Assembly (NCBI GenBank): GCA_001774455.1
Contig: MFAC01000007.1
Location: 1 to 6,689, forward strand
From: Candidatus Campbellbacteria bacterium RIFCSPLOWO2_02_35_12
GTDB taxonomy: Bacteria; Patescibacteriota; Minisyncoccia; Phycocordibacterales; UBA2163
Direction: 5' to 3'
DNA length: 6,689 bases
A program made the position numbers and the translations under genes. Shown piece after piece: positions 1 through 5,388 of the stretch. How positions within the stretch are numbered: the first letter of the stretch is position 1; each line of letters starts with the position of its first letter. The notes under the pieces are model-generated. The model did not search any database. It worked only from the letters and a program-made list of their open reading frames with translations, and was not told where the DNA came from.

Positions 1-1
1 A

Positions 2-1540
2 GCAAATTTAAATAAATTAATTAATGAATTGACGAAATATGAAAATAAAATTTTATTTTTTTTATTGAAAATAGGCAAAATTGAAAAAAAACTTCAAAAA
101 AAATTTCTTTTAAGTAAAAAATTACAAAAATATAATTATTTTTTAAAAAAAATTTTTAAAACAAGCAAATATGACCTTTCGGAAGAGGAAGAAAAAATTA
201 TGAATTTTAAAAATATGCCAAGTTATAGTATGTGGGTTGACGGTGTTCAAAAAGCTCTTAGTAAACAAAATGTGAGATTTAGAGGAAAAGAAATATCTAT
301 CGGGGAAGCTCAAAATAAAGTAAGCGGACTTAACACAATAGAGAGACGCGCTCTGCAAGATAAAATTTTAGAAAAGATTAAAGAAATAAGCGGTTTTGCC
401 GAAAGCGAAATAAACGCTATTGTCTTGAATAAAAAGATAGACGACGAGCTTCGCGGTTTCAAAAATCCGCATAGCGCCACAATATTAGAATATGAAAATA
501 ATGAAAAAAGCATATTGAATTTTGCGGATATTGTTACAAAACATTTTTACATTAGCAATCGTTTCTATAATTTAAAAAAAAAGATTCTTAAATTAGATTA
601 TATGCAATATGCCGACAGAAGCGCTAGAATAGGAAAGACAGCGAAAAGAATATCTTTTAATGAAGCATGTAAAATAATCAAGCCGATATTCAGAAATATG
701 AATAAAGAATACGCGGATATATTAGATAATATGCTTAAAAAAGGGCAGATTGATGTATATCCAAAAATTGGTAAATTAGACGGAGCTTATGCGTCATCAA
801 GCGCAAATACTCCGACAATGGTTCTTCTCAATCATACCGATGATTTCAAATCGCTTATGACATTCGCGCATGAGATGGGACACGCTATACATTCTGAATT
901 GAGCAAAAAGAATCAGCCGGAAATATATGCCGGTTACAGTATATCAGCGGCAGAGACGGCAAGCACTTTTTTTGAACAGGCCGTATTTGACGCAATGTTT
1001 GAAAAATTAAACAATAAAGAAAAAATTGTCGCGCTTCATGATAAAATACAAGGAGATATAGAGACGATATTCAGGCAGATTGCCGAATTTAATTTTGAAA
1101 TAGAACTGCACGAGAGTATTAGACAAAAAGGGGCGTTATCGTCTGAGGATATAAGCGGTATGCTTAATAAACATATGAAAATATATTTAGGAACAGCGTT
1201 TAAATTAAAAAAATTAGACGGTTATTTCTTTATAAGGTGGTCGCATATCAGAAGATTTTTTTATGTATATACATACGCTTATGGACAAATTATCAGTAAA
1301 ACTATGTATGATAGATTTAAAAAAGATAATAATTTTGGCAAACAAATAAAAAAATTCTTATCCGCGGGCGGAAGCAAAAGTCCCGATGATATTTTTAAAG
1401 ACATTGGCATAGATACGACAAAATCAGATTTTTTCAAAGAAGGTTTAATCAGTATAGAAAAAGATATAAACAAACTGCGAAGTTTGCTCAATTTGAAATA
1501 TAGCGTAAAATATTATGAATCACGAAATACAAAAATTTAG
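2..1540 (+). CDS. pepF: M3-family oligoendopeptidase (PepF-like), 5'-truncated by the window edge
   Basis: Zinc metallopeptidase of family M3, expected to cut short peptides in the cytoplasm for amino-acid recycling. The zinc site is visible: HEMGH at residues 281-285 and a third ligand Glu at 309 in SAAETAS (numbered from the TTG at position 29). The family's C-terminal substrate-binding block is at 398-419 (GYFFIRW, then SHIR and YVYTYAYG), followed by FLSAGGSKSP and DIFKDIGID, usual near the end of PepF proteins. The frame stays open leftward from 29 to position 2 with no stop or convincing start, so the TTG at 29 is probably internal. About 512 residues are visible against roughly 560-600 for the family, so the missing part is the N-terminal helical region. 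The last seven residues and the TAG stop are encoded by repeat copy 1, so the original C-terminus may have been different. Long A and T runs near positions 53-155 make the 5' part prone to slippage. Family is sure; the pepF symbol is fairly sure. Confidence 0.9.
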   Translation, partial: ANLNKLINELTKYENKILFFLLKIGKIEKKLQKKFLLSKKLQKYNYFLKKIFKTSKYDLSEEEEKIMNFKNMPSYSMWVDGVQKALSKQNVRFRGKEISIGEAQNKVSGLNTIERRALQDKILEKIKEISGFAESEINAIVLNKKIDDELRGFKNPHSATILEYENNEKSILNFADIVTKHFYISNRFYNLKKKILKLDYMQYADRSARIGKTAKRISFNEACKIIKPIFRNMNKEYADILDNMLKKGQIDVYPKIGKLDGAYASSSANTPTMVLLNHTDDFKSLMTFAHEMGHAIHSELSKKNQPEIYAGYSISAAETASTFFEQAVFDAMFEKLNNKEKIVALHDKIQGDIETIFRQIAEFNFEIELHESIRQKGALSSEDISGMLNKHMKIYLGTAFKLKKLDGYFFIRWSHIRRFFYVYTYAYGQIISKTMYDRFKKDNNFGKQIKKFLSAGGSKSPDDIFKDIGIDTTKSDFFKEGLISIEKDINKLRSLLNLKYSVKYYESRNTKI

Positions 1541-1619
1541 GTCCTTGAATCGCAAAAATTCTTTATCTTCTAAATATTTTTGCTCAAATAGACCGTAAAT
1601 TTTTGCATTTTGTAATTCA
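1516..1619 (+). repeat. 104-bp inverted-repeat element, copy 1
   Basis: First of three equal-length copies. It differs from copy 2 at 9 of 104 positions with no indels; eight are transitions. The arms (1516-1539 and 1596-1619) are inverted repeats with three imperfect pairs: one G-U type and two A-C type. Its left arm overlaps the end of the oligoendopeptidase gene and contains that gene's TAG stop at 1538-1540. Its right end lies 46 nt before the start of the small membrane protein gene, so unlike the other two copies it does not abut a start codon. No duplicated target bases are seen at the ends. Confidence 0.9.
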
Positions 1620-1642
1620 AAGTAAAATAAAATAATTCACGA

Positions 1643-1662
1643 TAATTAAATTAATTTAATTA
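1643..1662. repeat. 20-bp perfect AT palindrome upstream of the small membrane protein gene
   Basis: Positions 1643-1662 read the same on both strands and end 3 nt before the ATG at 1666. The sequence is made only of A and T, so chance is a serious possibility in DNA of this composition. It could be an operator, a weak hairpin over the translation start, or part of an AT-rich promoter. No good -35/-10 pair is visible in the gap. Confidence 0.4.
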
Positions 1663-1665
1663 AAT

Positions 1666-1884
1666 ATGGATTTACTATTTTTAGGAATGACATTAAGCGT
1701 AATAGGAGAAGTGCTGATAGGTCTTGCCGTGTTTAATGTGCATAGGCATATAGTCAGAGAACATAAAATTGACAAAGATGTGCTCATTGCGATGAGGCGT
1801 GAAAAGTGGATGGCAATTTGCGGTATATTATTTATAGCGTTCGGTTATTTTTTTCAGTTATATGCTAATGGATATTTTTCTTAA
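1666..1884 (+). CDS. Small two-helix membrane protein, unknown function
   Basis: A 72-residue protein that I cannot assign to a named family. Two hydrophobic helices are clear, at about residues 4-24 and 48-67. They are joined by a basic, probably helical segment (26-47, with HRHIVREHK and MRREK). By the positive-inside rule that loop should be cytoplasmic, with both short ends outside. It starts at ATG 1666; an in-frame TAA at 1657-1659 rules out an upstream extension. No Shine-Dalgarno sequence precedes it. The gene is bounded by repeat copies 1 and 2 in direct orientation, exactly 400 bp apart. Codon use and helix quality suggest a real gene rather than a chance frame. It may be cotranscribed with alaS, since no terminator or clear promoter separates them apart from the repeat. 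Confidence 0.75.
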   Translation: MDLLFLGMTLSVIGEVLIGLAVFNVHRHIVREHKIDKDVLIAMRREKWMAICGILFIAFGYFFQLYANGYFS

Positions 1885-1915
1885 AATACCGCAAATCACG
1901 AAATTAAAATATCTA

Positions 1916-2019
1916 TGAATTACGAAATGCAAAAATTTAGGTCCTCGGGTCGCAAAACCTTTTTATCTTCTAAATATTTTTGCTCAAATAGACCGTAAAT
2001 TTTTGCATTTCGTAATTCA
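1916..2019 (+). repeat. 104-bp inverted-repeat element, copy 2 (perfect arms)
   Basis: This copy has fully complementary 24-bp arms (1916-1939 and 1996-2019). Four more pairs follow inward, GGTC at 1940-1943 with GACC at 1991-1994, past a bulged G at 1995. As RNA this would be one long hairpin with an internal region of about 47 nt. It ends 8 nt before the alaS ATG at 2028, so the right arm occupies the place of a ribosome-binding site. It fills most of the gap between the small membrane protein gene and alaS. The perfect pairing suggests either a recent copy or selection on structure. Confidence 0.92.
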
Positions 2020-2027
2020 AGAAAAAT

Positions 2028-3878
2028 ATGAAAACAGACGAGGTCAGAAATAAATACCTGCGTTTTTTTGAAAAACGTGGACATAGTATAATTAAATCAG
2101 CGTCTTTAATTCCCAAAAACGACACAACAACTCTTTTTACAAGTTCGGGTATGCAACCGCTTTTGTCGTATTTTTTAGGAAAGAAGCATATCAGCGGAAC
2201 ACGACTCGCAAACTCTCAAAAATGTTTTCGCGCTGAAGATATTGAAGAAATAGGAGACAATAGACATACGACATTTTTTGAGATGCTCGGTAATTGGTCT
2301 TTTGGCGATTATTTTAAAAAAGAACAAATAGAACAGTTTTTTAAATTTTTAACCACCGAAATTAAACTTGAGCCAAAAAAATTATATATAACAGTTTTTG
2401 TCGGAGATAAAAAAAACAAAATACCGCGTGATATTGAATCTGTAAAAATATGGAAAAATATTTTTGAGAATAATAAAATTAAAGCGGAAGACATAGAAAT
2501 TTTAGATGAAGAAAATGGCGGCAAAATCGGTATGCGAGGTGGCAGAATTTTTTATTATAATGCAAAATATAATTGGTGGAGCAGAGCAGGCGCGCCTGAT
2601 AAAATGCCATCAGATGAGCCTGGTGGAGCAGATAGTGAAGTATTTTACGATTTCGGTGAAGATATACATAATAAAAAATTTGGCGAACATTGTCATCCAA
2701 ATTGCAAATGCGGACGATTTATAGAAATAGGCAATTCTGTATTCATTGAATACATAAAACAGAAAGACGGAAGTTTTAGCCGCTTACCTATGAAAAATGT
2801 TGATTTTGGAGGAGGGCTTGAAAGAATTACCGCGGCGTCAAATAGTGATAATGATATTTTTAATATTGACACAATCTCGTTTGTTATAAAAAAAATAGAA
2901 GAAATAAGCGGCAGAATGTATGCTGATAATAAAAAAGAATTCAGAATAATCGCAGACCATATTCGCGCGTCCGTTTTTATAATCGCATCGGGCATTATGT
3001 CGTCTAATACCGGGCAGGGATATATTTTAAGGCGACTTATAAGAAGAGTAATTCGTTTCTCGGACAAACTTGATATTTTACATGGACATTTAAGCGATAT
3101 ATCAAAGACAGTTATTAATCAATATAATAAAATATATTCGGAACTGAACGAGAATAAAGAAAAAATTACAGAAGAAATAAATAAAGAAGAAAGAAGATTT
3201 AGAAAAACTCTTGAAAAGGGTTTGATAGAATTTGAAAAAATAAGCAAAAGAAGAAATATATCAGGAAATGACGCTTTTATATTATTTACGACATACGGAT
3301 TTCCAATTGAAATGACCATTGAACTTGCGGAGGAAAAAGGTCTATCTGTTGATAAGAATGAATTTAATAAAAAAATGAAAGAACATCGTGAATTGTCGCG
3401 AATCGGAGCAGAACAAAAATTTAAAGGTGGTTTGATTGATACAGGAGAGATGTCTGTTAAATATCACACAGCAACACATTTGCTTTTGCGCGCTCTTAAA
3501 GATGTTCTTGGCGAGAGCGTGAGACAGAAGGGAAGTAATATTACATCAGAGCGGTTGCGGCTTGATTTTTCTTGGGGAGAAAAAATGACGGATGAGCAAA
3601 AACAAAATACGGAAGATTTGGTAAATGAAAAAATAAAATCAGCCATTGATGTAAAAAAAGAAGAAATACCCGCCAAAGAAGTCGCGAGGCAAAATATAGG
3701 CGGAGAATTTGAAGATAAATACGGAGATATCATTACGGTTTATAAAATAGGGAATTACAGCATTGAACTCTGCGGAGGTCCTCATATTAAAAATACAGCG
3801 GAGCTCGGACATTTCAAGATAAAAAAAGAAGAGTCGGTCTCATCAGGTATAAGAAGAATAAAAGCCGTATTAGAATAA
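2028..3878 (+). CDS. alaS: Alanyl-tRNA synthetase lacking the C-Ala domain
   Basis: Charges tRNA-Ala with alanine in the cytoplasm and should hydrolyse mischarged Ser- or Gly-tRNA-Ala. The class II core is present: the N-terminal start (EVRNKYLRFFEKRGH, then SGMQPLL), motif 2 around residues 67-90 (FRAEDIEEIGDNRHTTFFE, then GNW) and motif 3, GGGLERI at 261-267. The tRNA-binding helix GYILRRLIRRVIR is at 331-343. The editing domain keeps its zinc ligands: H480 and H484 (HTATH), C582 and H586 (CGGPH). The protein stops at 616, just after SSGIRRIKAV, whereas typical bacterial AlaRS runs to about 870. The whole coiled-coil and C-Ala region is therefore absent, with a clean stop and terminator rather than a frameshift. 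A Cys/His-rich stretch, HCHPNCKCGRF at 221-231, precedes the conserved IEIGN. ATG 2028 fits the family N-terminus exactly; no Shine-Dalgarno sequence is visible. Confidence 0.96.
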   Translation: MKTDEVRNKYLRFFEKRGHSIIKSASLIPKNDTTTLFTSSGMQPLLSYFLGKKHISGTRLANSQKCFRAEDIEEIGDNRHTTFFEMLGNWSFGDYFKKEQIEQFFKFLTTEIKLEPKKLYITVFVGDKKNKIPRDIESVKIWKNIFENNKIKAEDIEILDEENGGKIGMRGGRIFYYNAKYNWWSRAGAPDKMPSDEPGGADSEVFYDFGEDIHNKKFGEHCHPNCKCGRFIEIGNSVFIEYIKQKDGSFSRLPMKNVDFGGGLERITAASNSDNDIFNIDTISFVIKKIEEISGRMYADNKKEFRIIADHIRASVFIIASGIMSSNTGQGYILRRLIRRVIRFSDKLDILHGHLSDISKTVINQYNKIYSELNENKEKITEEINKEERRFRKTLEKGLIEFEKISKRRNISGNDAFILFTTYGFPIEMTIELAEEKGLSVDKNEFNKKMKEHRELSRIGAEQKFKGGLIDTGEMSVKYHTATHLLLRALKDVLGESVRQKGSNITSERLRLDFSWGEKMTDEQKQNTEDLVNEKIKSAIDVKKEEIPAKEVARQNIGGEFEDKYGDIITVYKIGNYSIELCGGPHIKNTAELGHFKIKKEESVSSGIRRIKAVLE

Positions 3879-3892
3879 CTTAACTTGAATAC

Positions 3893-3931
3893 GACTTGGA
3901 CATTCAATGCCCAAGTCATTATCTTTATTTT
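3893..3931 (+). terminator. Intrinsic terminator after alaS
   Basis: A GACTTGG/CCAAGTC stem (3893-3899 with 3911-3917) continues past one A-C mismatch into CAT/ATG (3901-3903 with 3907-3909), closing a TCA loop. A T-rich run follows (3919-3930). It begins 14 nt after the alaS stop and separates alaS from the next gene, which has its own promoter just downstream. Confidence 0.85.
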
Positions 3932-3944
3932 AAGTTTAGGCGCA

Positions 3945-3973
3945 TTGTGTATGATATCTTGTTTGCGTATAAT
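3945..3973 (+). promoter_or_regulatory. Sigma-70-type promoter for the PilM/FtsA-like gene, probably leaderless
   Basis: TTGTGT at 3945-3950 and a consensus TATAAT at 3968-3973 are separated by 17 bp, the ideal spacing. Transcription would start around 3979-3981, on or next to the ATG at 3980, giving a leaderless or nearly leaderless mRNA. The -10 context GCGTATAATTA is almost repeated before gene 5 (GTGTATAATTA), which supports both calls. Confidence 0.7.
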
Positions 3974-3979
3974 TAATAT

Positions 3980-5188
3980 ATGTTTTTTGCAAAAAAAGCG
4001 AATAAGCAGTTTCCATTTATTGTTTTTGATATAGGAAGCGCCAGTATCAGCGCGGCAATTGTCGTCGCTGATGAAAAAAATGACGCTGTTGAAATAATAT
4101 ATCAAACGCGAATATCTATAAATTCTCACAGATATTTAAATTATGAGCGTCTTTTTTCAGCTATGCTGATAGCTCTTAAAGCCGCCGCCGAGAACATAGA
4201 ACAAAATAGATTACGGATTTTTTCAGAAAATGATTTTAATCCAAAAAATATAAAAGATATATTTTGCGTATTCTCATCACTATGGTGTGTTTACGGCATA
4301 AGCGCGGAGAATTTTATAAAAGAGAAATCTTTTATCGTATCGGAGCGGTTTATTTCAGATAATATTAAAAATTCCGAAACGGAACTTAAAGAGTTATTGC
4401 AAAACAAACTTAATCAAAATAATATTCCCGACCCGATTTTAATGGAAAAAAATATTATACAAACACTGCTTAATGGATATAATGTAAATAAGCCGTATGG
4501 TAAAGAAATAAATCGTATAGACATTACACTTTTTATGAGTATGATTTCTGACGAAATAAGGCGGAAAGTAAGAGATATTATAGAAAAGATATTTAACACG
4601 GACAATATATCATATAATTCTTTCGCGCTCGCTTCATTTTCGGTAACACGCGATGTTTTTAGCGCGGAAAAAGATTTTTTACTTATGGACATAAGCGGAG
4701 AAGTATCGGACATAATGCTCATAAGAGACGATGTCATTGTTAAGACATCAACTTTTCCGCTCGGGAGCAATTTTTTAATAAGAAAAACAGCCGAAGCTTT
4801 AAATATTATACCAGAAGAAGCCCACTCTCTTATTCGGCTCTTTTTTGAACAGAAAGGTTCAAATGCTGAACATCAAGATATAAGAAAAACGCTTATAGCC
4901 ATAAAAGAAGAATGGCTGTATTCATTCAGAAAAATATTATCTGATTTCGCTGGTAAATTATCTTTACCAAAGACGATTTTTCTTTTAGTTGATACCGATA
5001 TAGCAAGCTGGTTTATTGATACTATTAAAAATGACGAATTTAGCGCGTATACGCTTACTCAACAGCAATTCACCATAGTTGAATTAAGAGGTGAAATATT
5101 TAGAAAATATTGTTATACTAAAAATAAAGACAAAAAGGATTGCGACTCTTTTCTTGCTATTGAGGCTTTATTTGCGAGAAAAGTTTAG
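3980..5188 (+). CDS. PilM/FtsA-like actin-fold protein, divergent
   Basis: A 402-residue, probably cytoplasmic protein with the outline of an actin-like ATPase of the PilM/FtsA group. The first phosphate-loop motif is FDIGSASIS (residues 16-24). The second is LMDISGEVSD (235-244, Asp 237). It is followed by FPLGSNFLIRKTAEALNI and EEAHSLIR, which resemble the stretch after phosphate 2 in PilM, where the protein selects its membrane partner. The usual glycine-rich adenosine loop is not evident: at 330-341 the sequence is PKTIFLLVDTDI. Nucleotide binding may therefore be weak or altered. No signal peptide or membrane helix is seen. It has its own promoter and starts at ATG 3980 without a Shine-Dalgarno sequence. 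The neighbour downstream is a single-pass membrane protein, consistent with a PilM-PilN-type pair or another envelope scaffold. The fold call is fairly sure; the choice of PilM over FtsA, and any role, are inferred. Confidence 0.75.
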   Translation: MFFAKKANKQFPFIVFDIGSASISAAIVVADEKNDAVEIIYQTRISINSHRYLNYERLFSAMLIALKAAAENIEQNRLRIFSENDFNPKNIKDIFCVFSSLWCVYGISAENFIKEKSFIVSERFISDNIKNSETELKELLQNKLNQNNIPDPILMEKNIIQTLLNGYNVNKPYGKEINRIDITLFMSMISDEIRRKVRDIIEKIFNTDNISYNSFALASFSVTRDVFSAEKDFLLMDISGEVSDIMLIRDDVIVKTSTFPLGSNFLIRKTAEALNIIPEEAHSLIRLFFEQKGSNAEHQDIRKTLIAIKEEWLYSFRKILSDFAGKLSLPKTIFLLVDTDIASWFIDTIKNDEFSAYTLTQQQFTIVELRGEIFRKYCYTKNKDKKDCDSFLAIEALFARKV

Positions 5189-5189
5189 T

Positions 5190-5235
5190 TTATACACATA
5201 TATTATTTGGTATGTATGATTTATATGGTGTATAA
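5190..5235. repeat. Imperfect inverted repeat after the PilM/FtsA-like gene
   Basis: Arms 5190-5202 and 5222-5235 can form 13 pairs with a single bulged G at 5227, around a 19-nt loop. It starts 2 nt after the stop codon. No T-run follows, so it is not a standard terminator. The right arm overlaps the -10 of the next promoter and the loop holds its -35. It could be an operator or a 3'-end-protecting stem. Confidence 0.45.
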
Positions 5236-5236
5236 T
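5207..5236 (+). promoter_or_regulatory. Sigma-70-type promoter for gene 5
   Basis: TTGGTA at 5207-5212 and TATAAT at 5231-5236 with an 18-bp spacer. Transcription would start near 5243, leaving a 5' leader of about 145 nt that contains the whole of repeat copy 3. The -10 context matches that of the preceding gene's promoter at ten of eleven positions. Confidence 0.6.
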
Positions 5237-5255
5237 TATAGGAACTCTAATTATA
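5231..5255. promoter_or_regulatory. Dyad overlapping the gene 5 -10 box and start point
   Basis: Positions 5231-5241 pair with 5245-5255 at ten of eleven positions around a GAA loop, with the TATAAT box inside the left arm. Location and symmetry fit a repressor site, but most of it is A and T. The left arm also shares 5231-5235 with the neighbouring inverted repeat, so the two stems exclude one another in a read-through RNA. Confidence 0.3.
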
Positions 5256-5276
5256 AGATAAGTTTATTTATAACTA

Positions 5277-5380
5277 TAAATTACGAAATGTAAAAATTTA
5301 GGTCCTCGGTTTGCAAAACCTCTTTATCTTCTAAATGTTTTTGCTCAAATAGATCGTAAATTTTTGTATTTCGTAATTCA
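5277..5380 (+). repeat. 104-bp inverted-repeat element, copy 3
   Basis: Differs from copy 2 at 8 of 104 positions without indels. Arms are 5277-5300 and 5357-5380. Three of the four changes in paired positions leave G-U pairs in the + strand RNA (element positions 15, 78 and 91); the fourth, at position 2, makes an A-C mismatch near the base. It ends exactly 8 nt before the ATG at 5389, the same distance as copy 2 from alaS, and lies inside the predicted 5' leader. Confidence 0.92.
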
Positions 5381-5388
5381 AGATTATA

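Noticed and set aside
29..31. TTG as the true start of the oligoendopeptidase
   Set aside because: The frame is open back to position 2, the protein would be shorter than its family, and no start signals are visible. A 5' truncation by the window is more likely.
25..46. Sequence resembling the left arm of the 104-bp repeat near the window start
   Set aside because: It matches only about 14 bases with an inserted base, and no right arm lies about 100 bp downstream. It is inside coding sequence and is probably chance in AT-rich DNA.
1893..1904. Twelve bases just before copy 2 that match the left arm of copies 1 and 3 with one difference each
   Set aside because: Too short, with no inner or right-arm sequence attached. 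It might be a remnant, but cannot be told from chance.
2693..3067. 124-residue open frame on the minus strand inside alaS
   Set aside because: It lies opposite a strongly conserved AlaRS coding region and has no recognisable motif or start context. It is an antisense shadow, as are the other minus-strand frames.
1516..5380. CRISPR array or T-box leader as the explanation of the repeats
   Set aside because: The copies are 104 bp and widely and unequally spaced with genes between, so they are not CRISPR. The copy before alaS lacks the conserved T-box antiterminator sequence and also occurs before unrelated genes.
1516..5380. Arm substitutions as proof that the + strand RNA structure is selected
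   Set aside because: Of seven arm substitutions counted, four give G-U pairs on + strand RNA and three give A-C mismatches. The reverse holds for the other strand, so the data do not choose a strand.
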